From assembly GCA_009924135.1 (NCBI GenBank), contig RFSE01000014.1:1-62011 (forward strand): a stretch of DNA of 62,011 nt, written 5' to 3'. This document shows, in pieces, positions 15,507 through 25,416 of this stretch; positions within the stretch are counted from its first letter, which is position 1, and each line of letters opens with the position of its first letter. The DNA comes from Pseudomonadota bacterium (GTDB taxonomy: Bacteria; Verrucomicrobiota; Verrucomicrobiia; Limisphaerales; SXTU01). The notes beneath the pieces are model-generated. The model saw nothing but the letters and a program-made list of their open reading frames with translations, made no database searches and was not told the DNA's origin. The position numbers and the translations under genes were made by a program.

Positions 15507-16859
15507 CTATGGCTTCAAGGCGGCCTGCGTCTCCTGATGCTGGGCCCAGGCGGCGGCCTGTAGTTCCTTGGCGACTGTCGCCGGGATGTCCGCCGGGGCG
15601 GCGAGGCCCAGGGGGCTTCGCCCGGTCAGCACGCTGTAGAGGCTGCACGCATAGATATACGAACCCCACAGGCCGGGGTGCATCTTGTCCTTGGCGAACA
15701 GGCTTTCCATCCGCTCGGGCGAGGGCTGGCTGCCGAAGTACTTCGTGTAGGCCGGACTGGCGTCCACGAGGGCGGCCTTCAGTTCCCGCCCCATGTCCAG
15801 GTGCAGGCGATGCTGCCGCTCGAAGCCCTGGGGATAATCGCTCAGGATCGAGGCGGTGCCGAACAGCAACGTCTTCGCCCCCTTGCCCTGGATGAACTCG
15901 TGGAACTGCCGCGCATAAGGTTGAAAGGCCGGGGCCTGCACGTTGTAGATGTCCTGCAACACGACGTAATCCCACCGGCCGCTATCGATCATCCCGCGCG
16001 CCGTATTTGTCCCGGTGCCCGCCTCCCAGTGACTGCGCAAGGACGCCCCGCCCTTGATGCAGCCGGTGATCTCGATCGGCGGTGCGCCGGGGTCCGACGC
16101 CGCGAGGTTTTCGATCAGCTTGTTGCCCACCATGAGCGGACACTGGCTGTTCCCGATCATCAGCACGCGCAACGGTTTTACCGGCACCGGCAGCAGCGGG
16201 GTGATGACCTGGGCCACCTGCTTCGACTGCAACGCCGTGCCCTCCGCCGAGTAATGCACCCCGCCGCCGTCCCACAACTTCTTCGGATGATTCGCGACCA
16301 GCGTGTAGAGATCGTCCACGACCAGCCCGGCCTTGGCGATGAGCGGGGCGGCAATCTGGTTGCGCTCGATGACGTTCTTGTCCGGCGCGTCGTCCTTCTG
16401 CTGGCAGGGCGTGGTGGTGGCCCAGACGAGCTTCGCGCTGGGCGCGTAGCGTTGCAACGTGGCCAGCACGTCGGCAAAGCTCTTCCGGTAGCCCTCAAGG
16501 CCGCCGTGGAGGCCGTAGTTGAAGTGGATGACGGAGTAAACATTCTGGCGCAGCACGAGCTTGATCTCATCGAGCAACGCCGGATCGCCGACGGCCTTGG
16601 ACGTGCCCAGCAACGAGACGTACGCCTTGTCCTTCAGCGCGGTGCCGACCTCGGAGGCGTAGCGCACGGTGATCGAATCGCCGATGAGCAGCACGAGCGG
16701 CAAGGCCGGGCCGTTGGCGGGCTTGGTGCGGATGGTGATGGTGCACCAGTCCTGCGCCTCGCGCGGCGTGCGGTAATCGTAGAGGTCTTCAGCATGAATG
16801 GTGGCGAGGGCAAAGCTGCACAGGCACAGCAGCCGCAAGGCAGAGGCTATCAGTTTCAT
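15507..16859 (-). CDS. Secreted protein with two tandem SGNH/GDSL hydrolase domains
   Basis: The protein has about 450 residues with a signal peptide (to about residue 18). The first SGNH domain has block I LLIGDSIT, block III-like GLHGG and a late His in GGGVHYS. The second domain begins near residue 225 with LMIGNSQC, where the usual Asp of GDS is Asn, and ends with the catalytic D-x-x-H in KDKMHPG. GNS-type block I is known in some SGNH subfamilies, so the second domain may still be active. SGNH enzymes deacetylate or de-esterify glycans. It lies at the downstream end of the glycan-related gene run, after repeat copy 2. Confidence 0.75.
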   Translation of the reverse strand: MKLIASALRLLCLCSFALATIHAEDLYDYRTPREAQDWCTITIRTKPANGPALPLVLLIGDSITVRYASEVGTALKDKAYVSLLGTSKAVGDPALLDEIKLVLRQNVYSVIHFNYGLHGGLEGYRKSFADVLATLQRYAPSAKLVWATTTPCQQKDDAPDKNVIERNQIAAPLIAKAGLVVDDLYTLVANHPKKLWDGGGVHYSAEGTALQSKQVAQVITPLLPVPVKPLRVLMIGNSQCPLMVGNKLIENLAASDPGAPPIEITGCIKGGASLRSHWEAGTGTNTARGMIDSGRWDYVVLQDIYNVQAPAFQPYARQFHEFIQGKGAKTLLFGTASILSDYPQGFERQHRLHLDMGRELKAALVDASPAYTKYFGSQPSPERMESLFAKDKMHPGLWGSYIYACSLYSVLTGRSPLGLAAPADIPATVAKELQAAAWAQHQETQAALKP

Positions 16860-16882
16860 AAGAGTTGGGTGCAATTGGGCGT

Positions 16883-17068
16883 ATCTTGGGGCACTGCCCC
16901 CGGAGCGCGGCTGTGTCCCGCTCGGCGCGGGATCAGCCGCCGCAACATTCGAGTGCCGAGCGGGGACGGAACACCTTTACGCCTCCTGCCAAACGCAGCC
17001 GCTGCGGCCGGTCTCCGCGACACAGCCGCGCTCCGGAAGATTTCTCCCCTCGGGGGCAGTGCCGAGAT
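16883..17068 (-). repeat. Palindromic dispersed element A, copy 2 (full length)
   Basis: The core is 16902-17034, with ends GGAGCGCGGCTGTGTC and GACACAGCCGCGCTCC (perfect complements). It is enclosed by outer arms ATCTTGGGGCACTGCCCCC (16883) and GGGGGCAGTGCCGAGAT (to 17068). This copy shows the complete nested structure of about 186 bp; copy 1 at 5042 lacks the right outer arm. It lies between the beta-helix and SGNH genes, just upstream of the SGNH start. Confidence 0.8.
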
Positions 17069-17097
17069 GCGTCCGGTGCATTTGGAAATCATTACCT

Positions 17098-20000
17098 TCA
17101 CGGTTTGGTTGGGCGGTCGAAACGAAAATCCCGGAACGCCTCGGGTTGCAGGCCGATGCCGCGTTGGACGAGGTCGGGGTGGGTGGCGAAGAACGAGTCG
17201 AAATCCAGCTTGAGCCCCGGCTCCATCATCCGGTCCGGGCTGAAGCCGGACTTGTCGGTGGGTTTCCCCGCGACGCCGGGATCGCCCGCGAAGTGTGGAT
17301 CGGCGAAGAGCGGTTCCAGAATGTAATGGCTGATCCGGCCGGCCGGCTTGTCCCCGTTGAGGACCCGCTGTTCCACCGGGATGCAGTCCCGCAGGAAGTA
17401 GCAGTTGTTCCGGTGCCGGAACGCGGTGGTTTCCCCGTCGCAGCAAAGCACGCCGATGTTCAGCTTCGCCTTCTTCTCGAGCATGTCGGTGAAGATGCAG
17501 TGCTCCATGGTGGACGGCTGCGTTTTGTCATTCCGCAGGACGAAGGCCATGATCATCGGCTCGGCGAAGACCGTGTTTTGAATGACCAGGTTCGGGCAGC
17601 GCCAGAAATACATCCCGCCAAACTTGTAGGTGTTCACGCAGTTCTTGATCAGGAGGTTCTCGACGAAGTGGGCGGTCACGGGCGCGGCCGAGTAACCGCC
17701 GCGTCCTTCGGAGAAGCAGCGGGTGATCTCAATGTCCTTGCTGTGGTATAAATGAAACTCCCCGCTCGTCTGCAGGCTCCAGCCTTCGTTCGGGAACAAG
17801 TTGAACCGGGCGAGGTAGAAACCATCGAACCGCAGGTGCCGCTTGCCGCCGACGATGAAGGCGTTGGGCAGAATCATTTCCTGCCCGTCCAGGTCCACCC
17901 GCTCACCCGGAAGGGAGCGGAAGGTGATGGGCAAGCCCTGCTCGCCGGTGGCGCGCACGCGGACCCGCTCGGAGTATTTGCCCCCGGCCACCAGCACCGT
18001 GTCGCCCGGTTTCACGTGCGCGGCCGCGTGCCGGATCGTCCTCCAGGCATTGGCCCGGCCCAGCCCCGTCCGCGCATCGTCCCCGTCCGTGGCGACATGA
18101 TAGGTTGCCGGCGTGGGGTCCTGTTTCAAGGTGGAGAAGGCGAGCGGCTCCGCCGGGATGCCGAGGGGCTTGTCATCGCGTTTCGGCACCATGTCCTTGG
18201 GTGTTTCGATGGCCTTGATGCGAAAATAATAGCGTTGTCCCGGTTTCAAACCCGTGAGGCTGTAGGTGCCGAAACAATTGACGTTGAAGGCCGCCGCAGT
18301 TTCGCACGCGGGCGTCTCGCCCCACGCCAGATGGCAGGTGGCCGGCAACGAGGTGTGCCACTCCAGATTGGCCGTGGTCGCGCTGACCGAGTGAACGACG
18401 GGCCCGGCCACCAGCCGGAGTTCCGGCAAGCGCGGCTGGTCCCGGTACGGGCCAAAGGGCTTGCCCACGGGCCCGCCAGCGGCAAACCGCGCGGCGTTCA
18501 GCAGGCGGGGCATGCCCGCTGCCACCACCACCTCCGGCGTCAGCTCCCGGGACTGCTGATCGTGGTGTTGCCGCACGTCGCTCCAGCTCCGTTGCTGGCC
18601 GCTGACGGCCCACGCGGCGTCGGCCTTGCGGTAGCTGTTGTAATCGGAGTACCGCACGGATGAGGCGTCGGTCAGGCGCAGGGCGACGCCCCGGGCGTTG
18701 TCATACAGGTTGCCGCTCAACTCGGCCTCTGCTACTTCGGTCAGGCTCAAGGCCGCGTTCTGAAAGCCGGTGAACAGGCAGTGCGAAACCTTCAACCCCC
18801 GGACGCCCCGGACGGAGACGCCCGTATCAGCGGCGCTGAAAGTACACTGCTGCAACCCAACTCCCGTGCCGCCCATCACGCTCACCGGACTGCGAAAATG
18901 CAGCCGTTCGAAAGTGACCGCCTGGCAGCTTTCCAGGCGAACCGCACCGTGGATGACCACCGCACCGGTACCGCGTCCCCGGAGGTGGATCGGCGCTCCG
19001 GCGGCCCCTTGCGCTCGCAGTTCAAGCCCGCCGTCGTAGCTGCCGGGCTCCACATACAGCGTGTCGCCCGCCCGCAACCGGCTGGCCGCCCGGCCCAAGG
19101 ACTTCCACGCGTTGGCCACCGAAAGTCCGTCGCTCTGGTCATCGCCATCGAGCCGCACGTAAAAGACATTCGTGGCATACGGGAACGGTCCCCGGTCGCT
19201 GCCCTCGGAACCGGTCCCACGAAAGCGCGATTTCCCCTGCAGCCGGTAGTCGTGGTTCGCGGGGTCGGCGAATTCGCGCTGCCAGTCCAGCCCGTTCTCG
19301 TGGCCCAGGCTGATGCTGTCCCCCGGCCGCGCCTTGCCGGCGTTGCCTTCACGGCCGATGAGCCCGCGCGTGACGTTCACCACGCTCCAATGGCCAGTGG
19401 ACACGCAGCCCTCCGCCACGTGGAAATACTCATAGCCCGTCTTGATCTTGAGATCCGCCGACTCATTGCCCCAGGCCAGGTTGTTGATCAGCCGGCTGCG
19501 GTTCGTGGGATCGTTGCCGCCGTCATTCCCATTGGGAGGCGCGCCGCCGGTGCCGTAAATGTTGATGCCATACATCCCGTTGAGAAACGCCGTCGAGTCC
19601 CGGATCACGTCGCGCCGCGCGCCGAAGACGGTCAGCCCGCCCATGTCCCCGTTGGCGAAGGGGGATTTGTTGGCCCAGGCCACACAACGCTCAATCACAT
19701 TATCGCCGCTGCCCGGTGCGCCCGAGTGCATCCCGATGCCCCAGCCGTTCAAGTAGGCCCGGCAGTCGCGGATGACGCAGCTCTTCCCGTTGACGAGGAA
19801 CATGCCCCAGACACCGCCCGCCGTCTCCTCGCGGTAATGCAGCAGCCCCATCGCGCTGTAGCCGGTCACGTTGATCCCGGCGATCACCACCCGGCGCGGC
19901 CGCACCAGTTGGAAGCCATGCGTGGGCAGGACCGACACGCTGTAATAGTGGTCGGAGGCGGGCCGCATGTCCGACGTGGCCAGGTAGAGCTTCCCCGCGC

Positions 20001-20496
20001 GGGCATCGTGAAAGAACGTGCCGGGCACGAACTCCAGTTCGGCCGCGTTCGGCATGCGCTTCAAGAGGGTCAACGTGTCGAGTTCGTTCACCGTCGGCAT
20101 CTCGCCCGCGAACGGAAAATCCGCCACGAACACGAACCGGTGGCCGGCGAGCGGTTGAAACACCGGGGCCGGCACGTCGCCACGCAAGGTGACCGTTCCG
20201 GCCAGTTCCGCCCGGATCACGGTGTCGCGGTCCATGCCCCCGAGATCAACGCGCTTCACCGCTTCATGGTATTCACCGGGCCCGATGATAAGCGTGTCGC
20301 CCGTACGCAGGGTGTTCACCCCGTGTTGAATCGTGGCGAAGGCGGCGGCGCGCGAGGTCCCGGCGTTGCCATCCCCGCCCTGCTTCGTGACGAAATAGTC
20401 CGCCGCCCATGCGTGAGTGACCGCACCGGCCAGCGCCACCAGCAGCACCATGGCACGCAGGCGGGCGGGCGGGCGCAGGCTTGTCGTCGGGCTCAT
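17098..20496 (-). CDS. Secreted right-handed beta-helix protein with three helix modules
   Basis: The protein has about 1132 residues. After a signal peptide (about residues 17-37, ending THAWA) three similar modules start near residues 38, 446 and 798. Each opens with the words Y-F/V-V-x-x-x-G-x-D...G, then AFATIQHGVNTLRTGDTLII or its equivalents (WKSLGRAASRLRAGDTLYV, WRTIRHAAAHVKPGDTVLV), followed by parallel beta-helix repeats. Between modules 2 and 3 is a fibronectin-III-like segment (SATTANLEWHTSLPATCHLA, GLKPGQRYYFRIKAI). Such DUF1565/NosD-like folds bind or cleave polysaccharides; activity is unproven. ATG 20496 begins the leader. It follows the sialidase by 82 nt. Confidence 0.8.
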   Translation of the reverse strand: MSPTTSLRPPARLRAMVLLVALAGAVTHAWAADYFVTKQGGDGNAGTSRAAAFATIQHGVNTLRTGDTLIIGPGEYHEAVKRVDLGGMDRDTVIRAELAGTVTLRGDVPAPVFQPLAGHRFVFVADFPFAGEMPTVNELDTLTLLKRMPNAAELEFVPGTFFHDARAGKLYLATSDMRPASDHYYSVSVLPTHGFQLVRPRRVVIAGINVTGYSAMGLLHYREETAGGVWGMFLVNGKSCVIRDCRAYLNGWGIGMHSGAPGSGDNVIERCVAWANKSPFANGDMGGLTVFGARRDVIRDSTAFLNGMYGINIYGTGGAPPNGNDGGNDPTNRSRLINNLAWGNESADLKIKTGYEYFHVAEGCVSTGHWSVVNVTRGLIGREGNAGKARPGDSISLGHENGLDWQREFADPANHDYRLQGKSRFRGTGSEGSDRGPFPYATNVFYVRLDGDDQSDGLSVANAWKSLGRAASRLRAGDTLYVEPGSYDGGLELRAQGAAGAPIHLRGRGTGAVVIHGAVRLESCQAVTFERLHFRSPVSVMGGTGVGLQQCTFSAADTGVSVRGVRGLKVSHCLFTGFQNAALSLTEVAEAELSGNLYDNARGVALRLTDASSVRYSDYNSYRKADAAWAVSGQQRSWSDVRQHHDQQSRELTPEVVVAAGMPRLLNAARFAAGGPVGKPFGPYRDQPRLPELRLVAGPVVHSVSATTANLEWHTSLPATCHLAWGETPACETAAAFNVNCFGTYSLTGLKPGQRYYFRIKAIETPKDMVPKRDDKPLGIPAEPLAFSTLKQDPTPATYHVATDGDDARTGLGRANAWRTIRHAAAHVKPGDTVLVAGGKYSERVRVRATGEQGLPITFRSLPGERVDLDGQEMILPNAFIVGGKRHLRFDGFYLARFNLFPNEGWSLQTSGEFHLYHSKDIEITRCFSEGRGGYSAAPVTAHFVENLLIKNCVNTYKFGGMYFWRCPNLVIQNTVFAEPMIMAFVLRNDKTQPSTMEHCIFTDMLEKKAKLNIGVLCCDGETTAFRHRNNCYFLRDCIPVEQRVLNGDKPAGRISHYILEPLFADPHFAGDPGVAGKPTDKSGFSPDRMMEPGLKLDFDSFFATHPDLVQRGIGLQPEAFRDFRFDRPTKP

Positions 20497-20578
20497 GGCC
20501 TGACCTCCGGCGCGGCAGGGCATTGGCTCGCTTTGGTTTTCACGGTGGTGTCTTCGCGGCGGGTTGGGTGGTGACGGA

Positions 20579-21742
20579 CTAGCGCGGACCCGTGGCCTTG
20601 TTGATGAGCTGGCGAAGCTTCGTCGCCGGTCCGGGATTGCCCGCAACGATGTCGCCCTCGTTGGTGATGGCCAGCAGGATTTCCCGGTCCGACGAACGAC
20701 CGCGATCGTAGATGATGTAGAGCTTGCCTTCGTCCGTCTCGACGGCGTCGGGATAAGACACCTGGCTGCGGTCATCCAGCAGCATCTTATGCGGCCAGGT
20801 CTTGCCCTCATCGTCCGAAAGCATGGCCGTCAGGTGGCTGCGTTGGGCGAGCCGCGAGCCGGCCCGGGAGAAGCCGACGTGATTGACCATCAGCAATCGC
20901 CCGGACCGCAGACGCCGCACGTGGAAGCGGGAGCCGGGGCCTTCGATGGCGGAGCGCACGGGCGCGCTCCAGGTGACGCCGCCATCCGTCGAAGTCGTCT
21001 CCGCGACCCCGTCCTTGATGCGCATCGGCATCCAGAGGGTGCCGTCGTTGCGTTCGATGATCATGTGCTCCATGCCGCCGCCGCTGGCCGTGCCGATCCA
21101 CTCGGCGTTTCGCCCGGGTGCCCCGCCGATCCAGGTATAGCTCCGGCCCTGATCGCGTGACCGCACGATGCCGGCGCCGTGGGCCCGGTCATACCAATTC
21201 GCCACGGGCAACAGCCACGTTCCATCGCGCAGCACGGTCGGTTTGTTCAGCATGATGCCGTCGCCGATGCGGACCTGCCTGGTCCATGAAGAATCGGCGC
21301 GTTCTGGATGTTCGCAGACGGTGAACCACACGCCCCAGCGACCATCATGAAGCTGCTTCGCGGCATCGTTCTGAACGTAGAACAACATCAGCCGCCCCTC
21401 CGGCGTGGTCCAGAGGCAGGGGTCGGAGGTGCGCACGGCATCGGGCGGATCAACGACCAGCACCGGCTCAGTCCAAGTGACGCCATCATCTCCACTCGTG
21501 ACCACCAGGACGTAGTTTTCCTTCGTTTCGCCCCGTCCGCCGGAATACCAGGCCGCCCAGAGCCGCCCGGACTTGGCGTCCCGGGCAATGCTCGACACAC
21601 CTTGGTAAAGCCGGGCCGCCGATTGATACTCGGTGCCCGGTTTCGTATTGAGCGGGACTATGGCGAGTGCGCCGTCCTCGGCCGATGCCCGAGCCGCCAA
21701 CAGCAGCGTGGCGAGGAGCGCCAGATTGAGCTTGAGGTTCAT
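20579..21742 (-). CDS. Secreted sialidase/exo-alpha-sialidase-like BNR propeller
   Basis: The 387-residue protein has a signal peptide. Four Asp boxes are visible (SGDDGVTW, SRDQGRSYTW, STDGGVTW, SDDEGKTW), which define the BNR six-bladed propeller of sialidases. The family removes terminal sialic acids, but verrucomicrobial relatives may act on other glycans; the Arg triad cannot be verified by eye. The ATG overlaps the stop of the upstream DUF4838 gene (ATGA), so the two are translationally coupled. This supports one glycan-degrading operon. Confidence 0.8.
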   Translation of the reverse strand: MNLKLNLALLATLLLAARASAEDGALAIVPLNTKPGTEYQSAARLYQGVSSIARDAKSGRLWAAWYSGGRGETKENYVLVVTSGDDGVTWTEPVLVVDPPDAVRTSDPCLWTTPEGRLMLFYVQNDAAKQLHDGRWGVWFTVCEHPERADSSWTRQVRIGDGIMLNKPTVLRDGTWLLPVANWYDRAHGAGIVRSRDQGRSYTWIGGAPGRNAEWIGTASGGGMEHMIIERNDGTLWMPMRIKDGVAETTSTDGGVTWSAPVRSAIEGPGSRFHVRRLRSGRLLMVNHVGFSRAGSRLAQRSHLTAMLSDDEGKTWPHKMLLDDRSQVSYPDAVETDEGKLYIIYDRGRSSDREILLAITNEGDIVAGNPGPATKLRQLINKATGPR

Positions 21743-24700
21743 GGCAGCTTGGCGGACGGGGCGGCTTCGAGGGCATGCACCGGACGCCAGATGCCACCGG
21801 CACCGACCTGGTTATGCACCCTCACATGGAGCACGTTCTCCGCGCCGAACTTCAGCGCCGTGACCGGCACTTCGACGATGAAGGGCTCATCATACAAGGC
21901 CGTGTACGCCTTCTTTTCGGACTTCTCGGAGTGCTCGCCGATGAGGTTGCCATTGAGATAAACCCAGGCCTGTTCGTCCACACCCGCGAACAGGAGCCGC
22001 AGCGTCTTGCCGGTCGAAGCCGCCGGCATGGTGAAGACCACGCGATGCCAGCCATCTCCCAGCAGATTGCCGATGGCTTCGTTTTCGCCCCAGAAGGCGG
22101 GCACCTGCACCGGCATCCAGTCGGTCGCGGTGTAGTGGGCCGGCTTGAACCATTCGTTCTTGGTGCCCACCTCGGTGGGATCGGCGCGGAAACGCCAGTC
22201 CGTTAGGGGCACGGCGGGGCCCTTGGCGATCTGGTCCTTCCATTGACCGGGGGTTTCAAAAGATTCCCGGTAGGTCTTCTCGCGGAGCACCTTGAGCGGA
22301 TGCGCCGAAGCCGATGCGCCCGGGCCGCCAAAGGACATCTCGCCGTTGCTGCGGGGATCTTCAATGCCCGTGCCGCCGGCACTCACCGACCACGCAAAGG
22401 CCCCGGCGGCGTTGGTGCGCTGGAAGTTCACGAACCAGCCCGACTTCACACTCGCGGGGGGAATCGAACTCAGCGGGATGGTCATCAGCACGGTCAAGCG
22501 TCGGGCCGCTGGATCGTGCCGGGCGACATGCGTCCACGCGCCCTTCCACAACGGATCGAACTTGCCGTAGCCGAGGTTCATCATGTCCGTGATCAAGCCC
22601 CGGGCGGCCTGGGCATGGGCGTCGGGCTTGAGGCCCGCGCTGAAGCGAAACGTGACCGGCTTGTCGCCGGCGGGCTGGAGATAGGCTTCGACGCGCTCCT
22701 GCGCGATGGACTCCGGAGTCGCCCCCGCCGGCAGTTCGTTGTCGAAGCGGACGTAGAGTTGGTGGTCGTCAAACATCACGCGCACCTGGCTGTTCAGCGG
22801 CGCAGCGAGGGTCTGGGGTGCAATGCCCTCCCAGGCCGGCGAATCAATCGTTACGGCTCCCGGGGCGGCGACGGCGAGCAGGCGCTTCGCATTGGGCAGC
22901 GGGGCGTTGCGCTTGGCGGCGGTGTCCCAGTTGAAGAACGAACTTTTATAGGGCTCCTGATAGCCGTCGTTCCGGAGCTTCATGGCTTCCGCGTTATGAC
23001 CTGAAATCGGGAAGAGCTGGAAGGGCCAGCCGGCGGGCCCCCTGCCCTTGGCGAAGAGCTGGTCGATGCCGGCGCGCCGGGTGTCGATGGCATTCAGCAG
23101 GCGATCCAGTGAGGCCGAATCCGGAGAGATCTGGTAGGCATTGTAGAGATGCACGGCGGTGACCACGTCTTTGAGGAAGTCGAACTCCGCCCGCACCAGC
23201 GCCAGTCGCGTCTTCGCCTTCGGGCTGTCGGCCATTTGCTCGGCCATCGCCAACTGTTTCTCCATGCCTTGAATGAGTTCCACCGGATACAGGAAGGCGA
23301 TGATGCCCTCGGGATTCGACAGATGCTTGTGTCCGCGACCGTAGATGTCCGTGAAGGCCCAGCCGTCCTCGCGCGTGGCCAGGTAGCGGGAGTAAAGCTC
23401 CAGCGAATTGAAGAGCTGGTCGTAGAAGCTCATCATGGGCGTCGCGGCCTTGCCGAAGGCGGCGTTCACATACTCAATGACGAGATCCTTCGCCGTGTGC
23501 GCCCCCGGACCGTCGAACATCCGCCCCAGGGTGTAATAGGTCGGACCTTCCAGTCCGTAAACGACGCCGCCGTTGCCATCGCGCGCGATGGACTGGACCT
23601 TGGCCGCCATCAGCCGCTTCGCTGCGTTCTCCACATACAGCGGCGTCCGCATCGGGAAGTAGCGCGGCATCATGTTCGGAGTCCAGTAGTAGAGATAAGT
23701 GGCGAAGCCCTGGGGAGCGCCGAACGCCCGCCACGTCGCCAGCTCATGGTCGCGGGTGCCACACAAGAAGAGCTGCACATTGGGCGGCACCGACTTGAAG
23801 GTCTTCGGCAGGGTCTCGGTGATCGCATAGACGGTGATCGTCACCGTGCGATCCGGGAAGGCCTTATAGGCGCGTTCGGCGAGGTTGCGGTGCAGAATCC
23901 ACACCTTCTCGCTCCAGTCCGTGCCCGTGTCGAAGAGCTTGGTGCAGGCTTCGCATTCGCAGCCGCGGAAGCCATCGGGCTGGCCGAGGTCCACGGTTTT
24001 GAAGCCCAGTTTGAAGTGCTTTTCCAGGTCCTGCCAGAGCAGCTCCTGCACCTCGGGATTGGAAATGCAGAACTGCACCTGGCCGCCGCTGCCATTGAGG
24101 ATGCGCTTGCCGCCGAGCAGCGCGAAACGTTCGGGATGCGCGGCGAAGTCAGCTTGTTCACAAGGGATCGCACGATGCCACGTGTGCCCGCCAAAGGTGG
24201 CGTCGATGGTGGGAAAGCGGTTCTGCGCGAGATGATAGAAGCTCACCGTCGGCGGCCAGGTGATGTCGAACTCCAGCACCGGGGTCTTCTTCACATCGAG
24301 ATCCGGTGGCACTGCGATCCGGGGCATGGGCAGATACTCGATGGTGGGCGTCTTGAGCAGATCCACCGCCGCGATCCGGGCAAGCGGGGCAAAACCACCC
24401 TGCTCCGGGAACAGGAAACGCGTGCCGACGTACGACTGAAGGAAGTCCACCACGGCCTTCGCGGTGCCGATCCGGTCAAAGCTCGCACCGTTTGCGCCCG
24501 GCGTACCTTTGCCGGGCGCTGACTCATCTTGCCCCGCGATGATGAGGTCCCGGCCAACCGCTTTGTGGACATAGGACCAGCCTTTGACCGCCACGCCATG
24601 ACGGCGCGCAAAGGCCGTAGCTCCCAGGTAAATGGCCGGCTTCGCAGCGTCACGCGCCGCTTCCGCCACGACCGCAAGCTCGGCTCCGTTGGCCCGGAAC

Positions 24701-25389
24701 GCCGTCTGGAGCAGGCGCGCCACCTGTTGCAGGTCGGCCTGGATCGCCGGCGTCGGGTAAGTGTCCGGCAGCACGACCTGATAATCGCTCGCGCGCTTGT
24801 CTGCGAGCACCAGCAGCGACGCACTGAGCTGGTCTGCGATCTTCTCATTCGCAGCGCGGACCTTGTCGCCCCACACCGACCCCATCCGCAGCACGTCCGA
24901 GCTGTCGTAGCGGTCCATGACCTTCTGCGCCTCCTGCGGCTTGCCTTGCTTGAGGAGAATTGTTGCCACGTTGAGCGTGGAGCTGATCGACACCCAGCCC
25001 ATCGACTTGCCGGAGCAGGCATAGGCCTGCTCGTAAGCCGCCCGCGCCTGCTCTTCGTTGGCCAGGAGGCCGCTGTAGAGCGCGCCCAGCTCGTGCCAGG
25101 CCTCCCCGCTCTTCGGCGACAGCTCCACCGCCAGCTTCAAATCCTTCTCCGCCATCGCACCCTCCTTGAGCAGGACATAGGCTTTCGCCCGCAAACTCGC
25201 GGCCTCCGTGGCCTTCGCCGGCATGTTCTTCCAGGCGGCGAGGTCTTCGTTTTTGAACTGCGCGATCAGGTCGCTCCACTTGCGGTCCTGGGTTAGCGCC
25301 CGCATCTTGACGAGCGCGTCGTCCGGCCCGGCCGCAAGCGCACTGGCAACCGAGAGCGTGGCGAGGAACAGAAGGATCAAATGTTTCAT
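21739..25389 (-). CDS. Secreted TPR + DUF4838 protein with C-terminal sugar-binding-like domain
   Basis: The protein has about 1216 residues. Signal peptide, then a TPR-like module at about residues 25-200 (ALTQDRKWSDLIAQFKNEDL, AEKDLKLAVELSP). The central DUF4838 domain resembles glycosidase TIM barrels, with HTWHRAIPCEQ, FALLGGKRILNG, and a CECEACTK Cys cluster that may bind metal. A CBM9-like beta-sandwich follows (DDHQLYVRFDNELP), and the C-terminus resembles the jelly-roll of GH2 enzymes (LFAGVDEQAWVYLNGNLIGE). DUF4838 is suspected to act on glycans; no activity is proven to my knowledge. The N-terminal TPR module resembles those at the C-termini of the two upstream genes. Confidence 0.8.
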   Translation of the reverse strand: MKHLILLFLATLSVASALAAGPDDALVKMRALTQDRKWSDLIAQFKNEDLAAWKNMPAKATEAASLRAKAYVLLKEGAMAEKDLKLAVELSPKSGEAWHELGALYSGLLANEEQARAAYEQAYACSGKSMGWVSISSTLNVATILLKQGKPQEAQKVMDRYDSSDVLRMGSVWGDKVRAANEKIADQLSASLLVLADKRASDYQVVLPDTYPTPAIQADLQQVARLLQTAFRANGAELAVVAEAARDAAKPAIYLGATAFARRHGVAVKGWSYVHKAVGRDLIIAGQDESAPGKGTPGANGASFDRIGTAKAVVDFLQSYVGTRFLFPEQGGFAPLARIAAVDLLKTPTIEYLPMPRIAVPPDLDVKKTPVLEFDITWPPTVSFYHLAQNRFPTIDATFGGHTWHRAIPCEQADFAAHPERFALLGGKRILNGSGGQVQFCISNPEVQELLWQDLEKHFKLGFKTVDLGQPDGFRGCECEACTKLFDTGTDWSEKVWILHRNLAERAYKAFPDRTVTITVYAITETLPKTFKSVPPNVQLFLCGTRDHELATWRAFGAPQGFATYLYYWTPNMMPRYFPMRTPLYVENAAKRLMAAKVQSIARDGNGGVVYGLEGPTYYTLGRMFDGPGAHTAKDLVIEYVNAAFGKAATPMMSFYDQLFNSLELYSRYLATREDGWAFTDIYGRGHKHLSNPEGIIAFLYPVELIQGMEKQLAMAEQMADSPKAKTRLALVRAEFDFLKDVVTAVHLYNAYQISPDSASLDRLLNAIDTRRAGIDQLFAKGRGPAGWPFQLFPISGHNAEAMKLRNDGYQEPYKSSFFNWDTAAKRNAPLPNAKRLLAVAAPGAVTIDSPAWEGIAPQTLAAPLNSQVRVMFDDHQLYVRFDNELPAGATPESIAQERVEAYLQPAGDKPVTFRFSAGLKPDAHAQAARGLITDMMNLGYGKFDPLWKGAWTHVARHDPAARRLTVLMTIPLSSIPPASVKSGWFVNFQRTNAAGAFAWSVSAGGTGIEDPRSNGEMSFGGPGASASAHPLKVLREKTYRESFETPGQWKDQIAKGPAVPLTDWRFRADPTEVGTKNEWFKPAHYTATDWMPVQVPAFWGENEAIGNLLGDGWHRVVFTMPAASTGKTLRLLFAGVDEQAWVYLNGNLIGEHSEKSEKKAYTALYDEPFIVEVPVTALKFGAENVLHVRVHNQVGAGGIWRPVHALEAAPSAKLP

Positions 25390-25416
25390 GGGCGTCGGCA
25401 TTCGTTTGGAAAAGGT

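Noticed and set aside
18781-20574. Plus-strand frame of 597 codons opposite the beta-helix gene
   Set aside because: No domain, shadow composition, and the minus strand carries repeated beta-helix motifs.
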